From contig JANTUC010000004.1 in the NCBI GenBank assembly GCA_026873275.1, forward strand, positions 744,001 to 808,000: a DNA stretch of 64,000 nt. Reading direction: 5' to 3'. Source of the DNA: Pseudopithomyces maydicus (lineage: Eukaryota; Ascomycota; Dothideomycetes; Pleosporales; Didymosphaeriaceae). A program made the translations under genes and the position numbers. Under the pieces are notes generated by a model, which was given only the letters and a program-made list of their open reading frames with translations, was not told the origin of the DNA and made no database searches. This document shows, piece by piece, positions 34,109 through 44,526 of this stretch (its first letter is position 1; every line of letters begins with the position of its first letter).

Positions 34109-35862
34109 TCAATTCACTACAACTAGTGGCCTCGGAACCAGTCTTGTCCCCCTATCAAACAAGTTTTCTGGGTCGTACTTCTTCTTCAACTCTGTAAGCT
34201 TTTTTGCATTGCTACCATAAACTTCGCTTGCAGGAACATCAGGATCTACAAGTTGTCAGTAATTTTGTAGGGAGTGTTGTGGTTCGTCCAGATTTTGCAT
34301 ATTGAGTTTCAACAATTTGGAGTACAACTTACTAACGTAGTTTCCGTACACACCCACACCTTTCACCGAGCGGACCTTTTCATCTTGCTCTATGCCCGCA
34401 GACTGACTCGCTTTCTTCAGGAGAGCACGCGAGACATCACGAACTGTATCGTCTAGCGCTGGGTCTTCCCTGTACGATTGTCAATTCTGACCCTCTCAAA
34501 TTGTGACACTTGCACAACAGCTGGATGATACTAGACTTACCACTTGATCATCGTCGCCAGGTTATAATATTCTCCACGGTTTGCAAAGGCCATCTTCTCG
34601 TTCGGTACTTCCAGTATCTTCTTGTATGGAATTGTCTCAAAAAGCAAGAGCGAATCCTCTGTACCCTGCCCTTCTTTTGTAATGAACGCTATGAACTCGT
34701 CGAAGAGCTTTTGTACAAACTCTGCACCAAGGGGCAACTTGAAGGCACCGCCTCCAAACATCTTGCGTCCGCCAAAACCCTGACCTTCGTTCATGCAGGC
34801 ATTAAGGCTTGAATATGGCATCATTGTTGTGTGGTTCGCCACGGGGCCAATGTCGATAAGAGATTTAAAGAAAGCGTTTCCTTCTTCGAGGGTGCCATTG
34901 TAAAACGGCATGGCCAGAACTACAGGTGAACGAGCAGGAGGAGGGCAAGTGAAGCCCACAAGAAGCGATTGGTCTCCATCCGTCTTCTTGTCAAACTCAT
35001 TGAGAAACTCAACAATTTGTGCGAGTTTGTCAGGTAAGAAAACCAACGGGCCTGAGAAGACGGGATTCGTCTGATCATATGCCTTGAATGTAAACGCCGT
35101 AACAACACCGAAATTCTAGACTTGTATTAGTATCGTATAGCATTGCGCTTTGGTGCTTGTATTTACCTGGCCCGCTCCTCTGACTGCCCAGAACAAGTCT
35201 TCATTCTCTGTCTCCGAGGCAACGACCTGCTCGCCTGACGCAAGAACCATCTCCACTTGGAGAAGATTGTCGATTGTGAGGCCGGAGCGACCAGAAAGAT
35301 ATCCATATCCCCCGCCTGTGACTTAAGTTAAGAATTGAAAATTTTGAATTCCTAGGACTTCTTTACCAAGTGTCAAACCACCAACCCCAGTGTGGTTCAC
35401 GGTGCCTCCGACTGTAGCCAGCCCGTACTTGGCCGCCTCCTCATCAACATCAACCCACAGCGTTCCACCTTCAGCTCTGATTGTTTTCTTTTCTTGGTCG
35501 ACAGTAACACCGCGCATGAGACTGAGGTCGATTACCAGCCCGTCTTCAATGCTAGCGGATCCAGACGTCGAATGTCCACCGCCGCGAACAACGAACGGGA
35601 TCTTGAAGTCTCGCACAAACTGAATAATGGTAGTGACGTCGTGTTGAGAAGTAACTTTAACTACACAGGCCTGGAAATTGTTAGCATACCTATCGTCCTC
35701 TACATAGGCAGAAAGATATACAGCACGCTTCTCGCAGTGGTCACTCCATCTCTTTATCGATTCTTGATATTTCGCCCCATCGTCGGGAAGTAGAAGTTCG
35801 GCATTGCTGTTTTTCAAAGCCCCTCTCAATTTTTCGTAAACTTCTGATGGAGCGCTGCCCAT
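34109..35862 (-). CDS. FAD-linked oxidoreductase (berberine-bridge-enzyme-like)
   Basis: Flavoprotein oxidase of the FAD_binding_4 plus BBE type, acting on an unknown small molecule. Exons in order are 35862–35367, 35315–35167, 35115–34541, 34469–34333 and 34245–34109, giving 497 aa. The FAD domain includes FVVRGGGHSTSG, with His97 as the expected covalent FAD site, and GGTVNHTGVGGLTLGGGYGY, where the Cys that gives bicovalent flavin attachment in plant BBE enzymes is absent. A mono-covalent flavin, as in 6-hydroxynicotine oxidase-like enzymes, is therefore likely. The C-terminal BBE motif is YGSNAKKLTELKKKYDPENL. No signal peptide is visible, unlike many secreted family members, so a cytosolic role is inferred. 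It overlaps nothing and converges on the alpha/beta hydrolase. Confidence 0.9.
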
Positions 35863-36862
35863 CGTGGTAGCTCCTGATGTATATCCGTTCTTGTTGGTAA
35901 ATGGATGATAGTACAGACAAAGAAGATGTAAAAGACTGAGGACGTGGAAATGCTGTTTGAAGGTACTTGAATGTCCAACAGAAGATATATGCTGGGATGT
36001 CTGTCTTTGTCCCCGTTCCTATCGGCCCTGATCCAGAACCTAGTGCTTACGAGCTTCGTCTTAGTCTACTTTACTCGTTTGGTTCTTGTGCTTCCCACCA
36101 GAGACTCGAATATGCCCCACCAACACTCTTACGCTTCAAGTCCCCACGTTTTTCGTCTTTGAATTTTTTATTACCGGATCGATAACTGCTCACGGGAAGT
36201 AGTCGCCTAGCTAATGTAATGTGATTATATGTAGAGCGTCAGCACATGCGAGGTGGGAAGGTCGTGGCTGCCGCTACTGCATCGGCCGGCGCTAATTAGT
36301 AAGCCCTTCTTGGAACGACCATCAAAGCTGAGTCTGTGGACGTATGTAGACTAGGTCGATAATGTGAACACTCTTTCATGGGATAGACTAGCTGATTCAA
36401 AAGAAGCTTCTTGCTTGTCATACGAAGCCTAACGCTTTCCTTGTTTCTTCGTAATGTCAAAGCAGCTCACCGCAATTTGCTTCTCTATTTTACCATGGGA
36501 TTGGATTACTGCCCACTCTTACCATGATGCGTAAGCACTCACCGCAATTTGCTTCTCTATTTTACCATGGGATTGGATTACTGCCCACTCTTACCATGAT
36601 GCGTAAGCATACAGGGCATATATATAGAGATTCTGTTCTTGGCTTCAAGAAAACTGCAAGGCATGTTCTCAGGATTTATTAGACTTTGGGCGTTCTTGGC
36701 GGAGCTACGAGAGTGAGAGTTTCTACCTAGTGACTTGAAGCTGAGATCAACAGCCACCTCCATATGAATGGATTAGAACTCGAATTTCACGTTCATGATT
36801 ATAGCTTTGGCAGGGCTCATGTGAGTATCGACTGACTACGCACATCAGATACCATGTACATC
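35863..36862. other. Intergenic region, FAD oxidase promoter / RAD2 3' side
   Basis: The promoter of the oxidase gene and the 3' flank of RAD2. Apart from the 2x72-bp duplication at 36466–36609, no feature is supported. Confidence 0.5.
36466..36609. repeat. Perfect 72-bp tandem duplication
   Basis: The 72-bp unit at 36466–36537, beginning CTCACCGCAATTTGC, is repeated without a mismatch at 36538–36609. The identity implies a recent duplication or an assembly artefact. It is non-coding. Confidence 0.95.
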
Positions 36863-39800
36863 CTAATCTTTCTTCTTCCCCCTAGGCACTTTTCGGGCTC
36901 GTTTCTGTTTCGGCTCGACGTACGCCTCATCTTCTTCACCTTCTTCTTGATTGTCCTGCTCCTCTTGGACAGCTTTTTTGGCCGCCCCTCGGTTCGTGCG
37001 TCTCCTCTTGGTCCCTGCATCTGTAGTTGTACAGCCATCCGCTTTGTCATTCGTATCCATCAGCTCTACATTATTTTCAGCTGCAGTATCCACACCACCT
37101 CCTTTCTCTCGCTCAGCCAGTCGGGTCAATGCCGCGCCTAATCTACTGCTAGCGGCACCTTTTCCCTTCTTCTGTCCACTAGGCCCGCCATTGACCTCTC
37201 CTCGAACCCTTGGCGCAAAGGCACCTGCGCCAACGGTTCCCTCGAAGAATCTCGTGATGTTCGCTTGAGTACCCTCTTTTTCCCTTCGCGCCATGTCTTT
37301 GATAACGGGCACAAGAACTTCATCTGTCCTCTCGGGGCTCCAACCAATCTGGCTTGATAGGTATGAACGAAGAGCGTCAAGATCCGGCACGCCCCATTGG
37401 AACGGTTGCGGATCGCTGTCTACTTCAGGCTTCAGGTACGCCTCCTTGACTCTTGGGTCAGGGAAACCCACAGGCAAGAATAGTTTTGTTGCCTGGTTGC
37501 GGCGGAAGCGCCGTTTAAAAGGCGTCTTCTTGTCGTCTTCTTTCGAAATAGTCCCTCCCTGCACACCATCCCACCATTCTCTAAATTCCGTCAAGCCAGA
37601 GAATTCAGAAAGCAGTTCGAGGGCGGTCACAGGCCCAATGCCGGGTATACCGGTGGTGTAATCCGACCCAAGAAGCTGCGCAATGTCGATAAGTTTCTCG
37701 CGGGAGAGAGCGAACTCTGAAGTGAGGTCTGAAGCAAGGTAGCATTCGACGAATTTAGCAGCATTGAACATGTTCTTATAGACGCGGGTACCACCGAAAA
37801 GGAAGGTGTCAGAGTCGTCAGTGACAATGCCATCAACAAGCCCTAGGTGGACGAGCTCTGCGCACTGTGCCTCTGCTTCCATGGGTGCGGTGATATATGG
37901 TAGCCCGAACAGAGTAAGCAAGTGCTGGCATTCAGCGACCATAGTTTGCGTCACTTCATCTGCATCTCGACGATCTTTCTTCTGTTGATCACGGAGTTGT
38001 TTGAGTTCTTCGTCAAAGTTCACGCGTGGTCGAGAGTTGTTTGTGAGTTCTTGTGCGAATCGGGCATGTTCTTCGGCCTCGGCGGCAAGAGAGGCGAAAA
38101 GCTCAGCATCTTCAGGGTCGGAGTATTGATCCGACTCATCTTCAGGAATGTCGATTGGAGCATTTCCATCGGCTGTATCTAGAGCGGGGATGAGGGGTGC
38201 ACGATAATCAGCAGCACCTTGAAGAACAAAAGGAGATGACGGTCGGCGAGGGCGAGGGGCAGCTTCTGGCTCGGTGGTGGCGGTGTGTAGTTGTAGAGGA
38301 ACGTCTTCGAATTCGGGTGATGAAGACTTCGATGGAGCTCGCACAGTGGGTTCGTTCTGTAAGGGTACATCCTCGAACTCCACAGATGGAGATTTGGAAG
38401 GTTCTACAGGTGCTTCAGGACTCGACTGCTTGGCTTGCTGATGTGTACGCTGTCGTCGCTGATCTTCGGGCTCGCTCTCGGACCATTCAATGGGCTCATC
38501 TGACTCCTCAGAGAACGGGACTTTCGCAGACGAGTTCATATCCTGCTGACGCGGTGACGGTCGGTCTTCCACCGGGGGTTTCGGGGGCTCCGCCCTTATC
38601 TTAGTAGCTAAGTCACCCATGCGCAACTTCTCATCGACTGCCACAACGTCTTCCATTTCCTCATCGTCATCGTCAATTAAAGATACTTTTTCGGACTGTT
38701 GTTGGGAGGGCTCTGCCTCTAAATCGATAATCTCTTGCGTGTCATGCTTGCGGAGACGTGGCATCTCTTGGAATTGAAACAGTTCCATTTCTTCCTTTCG
38801 CGCCTGCTCCCACATTTTTTCTCGTCCTCTCTATTCGTTTTCAGTTCTTCTTCAATGTTCCTCTCACCGGCACTGAACCAAGGCGGTAGAGGTGCTTCTC
38901 CTTTCTTCTCCTGTGCGCCCAGGCTTTTCTCGAACCCGCCTGCATTCGCCGCTTCGAGCTTCTCCATTTTCTTTTTACCTAGAAGAGAATTTCCCAAATT
39001 CAGCTTTTCAAATGGCAAGGGACCATCAAAGCCGGGCGCGTTCGTCGACTTAACTTTGGGTGCAGGGGTGGCAACTTCGCTCGTTGACTTGGGTACTGCA
39101 CGGTTCACAGTCGCGGGCCGCTTTGATTTTCTCGATTCCGCCAATGCTGCCTGTAAATCCATGTCGTCATCTTCGCTGTCACTACCGTTGAAAGGATCAG
39201 GCGCGGGTACTACTTTGCTGCTTCTCTGATTTGCTAATCTCGCGATAGCCACGCCAGAACTTTTCGTACCCGCGAACGGGTTTATCTCTTTGGCGCGCTC
39301 TTGATGAAAGACTTCACGGAAAACGTCTTCATCTTCAGAGTCTTGCTGCTCTTCGATGCCATTTTGCTGCATGGATAGGGCGATGGCTTCTTGAAGTTGT
39401 CGCTCTTCTTCGTCGTCTCCTGCCGGTTCTGTAACCTGTTCGTCTTCATCTATGTTCTCCCAGTCTTCCTGCTCATCGTCCGCAGCCAGGAAAAGCGAGT
39501 CGGGGTCTTCGTTAGCAGGGGCCACTTTCACCAGCCTTGATGTCTTGTATTTTGAAGACCGTGCTTTCCTCGATGCATAAAATTTATGGCGTCTTTCCGC
39601 AAGCTCTCGTGCAATGAACTCTTGTCCTTCACGGTCGCGTGCAGTCTTACCAGGCGGTGGCTTCGGCAATCTGTTCAAGCCCTCGATCGGCACATCCTCA
39701 AATTCATCCTCTTCTTCCCACTCATCCTCTTCATCAAGGTTCTGAACTGGTATTTGGTCCACGTCGATGGGCTGCTCCTTCTTGCCTTCATCCTTGTTCG

Positions 39801-40778
39801 TGACAACGCCTAGAGCCCAACCGCCCTCGACACCGTCATTTTTTACCAATACATACTCCCTCGCCTTATCACTGGCGACGCGATTTGCCATTCCCGCACC
39901 AAATTGTGTGTCATCGCTCATGCCGTTGATATTCATCAATCGCTGCGTAAGGTCGTTGCGCTCCCGAACTCTCTCAATCTGAAACTTGGAGAAGGCCATG
40001 CGGTCAGGAAACATGATATCGAGTTGCTCCTTAGAATAACCCATTCTCAGCCTACTGCGCAACCTCGCTGCGTTCAGTATATTGTATCGATCGCTCGCGG
40101 GCAGACTGGTAAAGAATGGACTGTCAAAGTCGATCTTAGAGAAGTCGTACACGTTGATATCTTCCCCGCTATCAAACTGCCGCGCATATTCCTCCAATTC
40201 CTCCAAGCTCATTATACGTGGGTCGCTCGCGCCGCTCATTTCGGATATCGAAGTGCCTAGGTCGGGTAGATGGTATTGATCTTTGCGCTTGAACTTTCGA
40301 TTCGCAAGGCGCTCTTGCTGCGTCTGCATAACCTCCTCCGCATATACAAGATTCTCGGGGATTTCCTCCCCGTTTCTTCTCTTGGGTGTCTAGCAGCCTG
40401 CTTCTGCTTCTTCTCCTCTTCTTCGGCCGCCCTGAGCATTTGCAGCGCAAGCAGCTTCCCTGCCGTGCGCACTGCATCGTCCCTTCTCCCTTCTCTCCGG
40501 CTTTTGCGGTTGCTGATCGTCTGCCTCTTCAGTACTGGGGCGCCGCCGTCGAACACGAACACGGGCTTTATGCCGAAGAAGAGGAGCTTGCATATTCTGC
40601 GAAAAAAGCCGACAATATGGGAATTACGCAGTGCTTTGCCCTCTTTGTCGCGGACAGCTTTGAGAAACTGGTATATCCAAATCGAGGCATCGACGGCGAG
40701 GCGCTTCCTGTTCAGCGTTTCGAGCTTGATGGGGCGTGCGCAGGGCTGGAGAACAGTCCAAAGGCCGGTGACACCCAT
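36863..40778 (-). CDS. RAD2: DNA repair endonuclease RAD2/XPG, with two frame breaks
   Basis: Structure-specific endonuclease that makes the 3' incision in nucleotide excision repair. The gene is intronless. The N-terminal nuclease domain begins MGVTGLWTVLQPCARPIKLE and includes VDASIWIYQFL and KPVFVFDGGAPVLKRQT. A long acidic linker follows. The internal nuclease domain (about residues 945–1065) has LPYITAPMEAEAQCAELVHL, GIVTDDSDTFLFGG and LLGSDYTTGIPGIGPVTALE with the helix-hairpin-helix. The tail is Lys/Arg-rich and NLS-like. The frame shifts by -1 at two homopolymers: the C4 run at 40368–40371, between KKQKQAARHPREETG and EEIPENLVYAEEV, and the T6 run at 38815–38820, between NREDEKK and MWEQARKEEME. 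The span is 3916 nt; adding one base at each site gives 1305 aa. No GT–AG intron can bridge the breaks. Assembly errors are more likely than a dead gene, since the rest is well conserved. Confidence 0.92.
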
Positions 40779-41521
40779 GGCGACTGGAGATAGCGGGCTA
40801 TCATTGAAGCGGAAGTGTGGAAAAGCAACCTCTGGAGAGGATTGACGCTTCGTTCCGCTGCTTGGTGTTGCCTTGTGACTCCGCGTCGATGACGTGCATG
40901 CGTGGCGCGTTTGCCAAGACCGGTCGCGTCACGGCATGTTTACAGCACTGATCGTTGGGAGACCAAAAGATGATGAATCATAAGCTGCCTCTAAATTATC
41001 CAGCTAACCTATCTCTATAATTATGAGGTGATGTTGCGACCGACCTGTTTACTGTTTGTGTGGGGCAGTTCTAGGACATCTCTAAATGCAAAGATACTTT
41101 TCGGAATAACGTCACTGCATGCATGTAGACTTGAATATGAAGTATGTTCTATTCCTTTCATTGTTACAGACCATAGGCTTGTGCATCAGGTATTGCACAA
41201 TAACAACCAAAACAGAAAGTGATAGACAATAAGCCTTAGACAACGTGCAGCCATAGACGCGAGGTCTTAGGCAGGAGGCCTTGAACAAAAAGTCCTAGGC
41301 ATGGTAAAGGCAAGAAAAAAACCAAAAAAATCAAACACCAAACACCATGGCGAATGACGCCAGAATCCTTTCCGTGTTTCATCATACTGGAATGCAATGA
41401 GGGTATACCCAAACACCTGGATGATGATCAAACCCAAAACGCCCAAATCTATGCAAATGAACCTCGTTGATATTCCGAGGAAAGAAATTCGTGAGAGTGA
41501 AAAGAGTAACATGATGTCACT
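40779..41521. other. Intergenic region, RAD2 promoter
   Basis: 743 bp between RAD2 and the downstream end of the BRCT gene on the same strand. It should contain the RAD2 promoter. No further gene is seen. Confidence 0.5.
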
Positions 41522-44500
41522 CTACAAACCGCGCGGCTTCTTGGCCGGCTGATTGATAGAACTTCCAGTCATCTCCGCGTACCTCCTCTTGAAGCCTTCG
41601 GAAGAATGCCCGCTTTCGGCCCAAAGTTTCGAGAAGCGACCTGGAGTCCTCAAACCTGCGCTGCTAGTGAAGGCCTGTGTAAGAGGAGTCTGGCTAGACT
41701 GGGTTGAAGGTTGGCCGACAAATGGGCTGCGAGAAGGAGTTTGGTTCAAGAACGGGTTCTGAGTCGGGGTCTGACTTGAGAACGGGCTCTTGCTGGGTCC
41801 TTGACTCAAGAACAGACTCTTACTGGGGCCTTGACTAAGGAACGGGCTCTTGGTGGGAGCCTGGCTCAAGAACGGACTCTTGCTAGGAGTCTTGTCGAAG
41901 AACGGACGCTTCGCACCAGCAACCTTGCTGGTGCTGGCTGGAGTCGGGTCAAACAATGGGCGCTTCGCATCAGTAACCTTGCTGGAGCTGGCTGGAGTCG
42001 GATCGAAGAATGGACGCTTTGTAACAGCAGCCTTGCTTGAACTGGCGGAAGTCAAATCAAACAGGGGGCGCTTGATAGGGGGACGGCTTAGAAGGCTCTC
42101 CTTTGTAGGCGTCTTCATTGGAGGTAGTGCCCTCTTCCTAGGGCCCGTCAAAGCGAATCTATCGTTGATATCGTTGTCCTCGCAATTATTTTCTTTGTCT
42201 TCCATGAAAGAGGGAGTTCGATCGAAAGCAGCTGAAGAGGGTGTGGATGGAGTCTCTTCGTGAGACTTTGCAGCGGAGCTTGACTCGATCTTCTGGAGGA
42301 ACCTAGTAGGCGTCTTTGCTGGCGTAAAAAGTCGAACCTCTTGGGGGTCTTGGGCACAGGAGTAGATGCTTCCACAGTGGATAGATTAACCAAGTACTTG
42401 GCTTCATCCACGCATTTCTTGTTCCAAATTACGTCGTCGGCCCATTCGGGATTTACACATTTGACTGCACCGCCAGATGCGATGACCTTGTCAATTGTCT
42501 CTCGGGAGCCTTGCTTGAAGATAACATGAGTGAGGGCGACGGTCTCGGGCCATTCTTCGAAAACTCGGGCGCCTAATTCATCAAGTCCACTGCTGTAATA
42601 GACACTGGCACCTATATCTATGCCATGGCTCGGGATATCGATGAAGATACGCAAGCCGTCGAGCGAGAATTCATCGTCTCCAATAGCTTCAACATCATCA
42701 GATTGGAACTCCGGGTCCCATGTAACAGTCTTCTTCGGGGTCTTTGCAACATTCTTCAATGGCGAGCGCAAGGCAGATTTAACTGGAGAACTCGGAATGG
42801 CGGATACCGGTGGAGCTAGCTTAGGTGCCAAGCTGAGGCCGCTGGCAAAGTTGATGTTGCCGGTGAATGTGACACTGCCAGAAGCACTGGTGGTCTTGTG
42901 GTTATTGTCATCGACGAAGGTGGCCTTCTTGCTCGTGCTGCTGGCGAAGTTGACCTCGACCATACTATCGACATCCACAACCTTGCTCTCCAAGTTGGTC
43001 TTCTTGTCGCTGCCGAGACCCTCTTGCTCAATCTCGCTTTCAGCGTCATCCTCTGAATCGTCCGAATCGTCTGATGAGTCTGGGACTCTGAAACCCTGGG
43101 GGAATCCGTCGGGGTATGGGTCGTATGGTGCAGGCGTAAGCGTCGTGGTCAAAGCAGGCGTGGTGGAGGGATCGACCGGGGATTTCTCGACAACATCCTG
43201 GTCAGAGACGGACGCAGTGATATGAGAAGGGGTGCTGGGATAGCAAACTGGGAGCTCGCTAAAAGCGTCTTCGCTGGAAGCCGGTGCAGTGATATGAGCT
43301 GGCGTATTGGGATAGCCGGGGAGCTCGTTTAAGGCGTCCTTGTTAGAGACAGGCGCGGTGATGTGAGCGGGTGTGTTAGGATAGTCGGGAAGCTCTTTAA
43401 AGACATCCTTGTTAGACACAGGCGCAGTGATATGAGCGGGTGTGTTGGGGTAACCAGCGGGGAGCTCGCTAAGAGCGTCTTTATTGGAAACTGGTGCGGT
43501 AATATGAGCCGGCGTATTAGGGTAGCCGGGGAGCTCGTTCAAGGCATCCTTGTTAGGGACAGGCGCGGTGATGTGAGCGGGTGTGTTGGGGTAGCCAGCA
43601 GGAAGTTCATTTAAGGCGTCCTTGTTTGACACTGGCGCGGTGATATGCGCAGGCGTGCTGGGGTAACCAGCAGGGAGCTCGCTGATGGCGTCCTTGTTCG
43701 AGACAGGCGCAATAATGTGAGCAGGAGTATTCGGATAGCCAACAGGAAGTTCATTCATGGCATCCTTGTTCGGAATAGGCGCAGTGATATGGGCAGGCGT
43801 GCTAGGGTAGCCGGCAGGGAGCGCATCGATAGCGTCCTTGTTTGAGATAGGCGCAGTGATGTGGGTGGGTGTGCTGGGATAGTCGACCGGGAGCTCTTTG
43901 AGCGCATCTGCGTTGGAGATCGGGGCTAGGGGCGACTCGGGCGCATTTGCAACGGCAGACTTGGCCTTCCTACCAGGAGCCTTGCGGCTCACACTAGTGG
44001 TAGCTGGCTTGCGTGCCGGCTCCTTCACCGGGGAATTGGAGAGAGTCTCCTTGGTCGCCCGGGTAGCCCGCTTGGCGCGGGTGGCAGCGGCCTTGGGCGA
44101 CTTGATGTCGCTCGCTGCCGCAGCTTTGGTGACCTTCCCAGAAGCCTTGCGGCCTGTGGTGGTGGTGGTGGTGGTGAGGGCGGGCTTGGCGACCTGCTCC
44201 GTCTCTTTGGGGGCGCGTGTTGTCCGCGTCGCGCGCGTGACTGGCTTGGGCGCGTCCACTTTGGCAGGTGCCGGGGTCACCTCAGCGGCCTTCTCAGCGC
44301 GCCTCGTTGTTCGCGTCGCGGTCTTCTTCGGAGAGGCAGCGACGGCCGCCTTTGCGGTCTTTGTCTTCTTGGCAGCAGGTGCTGCGGTGGCGGTAGGTGC
44401 ATCGAGTTGTGCGGGGCGAGAGCGCTTCCCGGTGACGCGCTTGGGGGCAGGAGCAGGAGTGGGATCGGGACTGGCGGCGGCGGCATTGCCCGCGGCAGGC

Positions 44501-44526
44501 TTGCCTTGGGAGCGAGTCGCGACCAT
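41522..44526 (-). CDS. Nuclear BRCT-type repeat protein, with one frame break
   Basis: Predicted nuclear protein; the exact function is unknown. The start MVATRSQGKPAAG opens a Lys/Ala/Thr/Pro-rich basic region (to about residue 200) with histone-H1-like KKTKTAKAA stretches. Ten tandem units of 24–25 aa follow, consensus NKDALNELPAGYPNTPAHIT, encoded at about 43200–43925. After an acidic Ser/Asp stretch, a BRCT-like domain (about residues 640–715) shows LDGLRIFIDI, ALTHVIFKQGSRETIDKV and KCVNPEWADDVIWNKKCVDE. The frame then breaks at the G5 run 42343–42347 (C5 on the sense strand). One extra C joins PVPKTP to EVRLFTPAKTPTRFLQKIE and on to MEDKENNCEDND and a tail of KRPFFDPTP and KSPFLSQ repeats. 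With that base the protein is 1001 aa. An upstream in-frame ATG at 44673 is less convincing as the start. Confidence 0.82.
41690..42075 (-). repeat. Coding repeats KRPFFDPTP and KSPFLSQ
   Basis: Degenerate tandem coding repeats in the C-terminal tail of the BRCT protein. About four KRP(F/L)FDPTPASSSK units are followed by about seven (K/R)SPF-SQ-P(T/S) units of 9–10 residues. Confidence 0.8.
43200..43925 (-). repeat. Ten-unit 72–75-bp coding tandem repeat
   Basis: Each unit encodes 24–25 residues with the core ELP(A)GYP(N/S)TPAHITAP(V/I)SNKDA. Some units lack one codon (ELPGYPN). A partial eleventh unit follows. Units differ by scattered synonymous changes. Confidence 0.9.

Noticed and set aside
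40380..40700. An intron in the RAD2 N-domain to explain its first frame break
   Set aside because: The only frame-restoring GT–AG pair would remove the conserved VRTAGKLLALQML helix; no GT lies between the conserved blocks.
43200..43925. CRISPR-like array
   Set aside because: Regular spacing is caused by a coding tandem repeat in a eukaryotic gene; no unique spacers.
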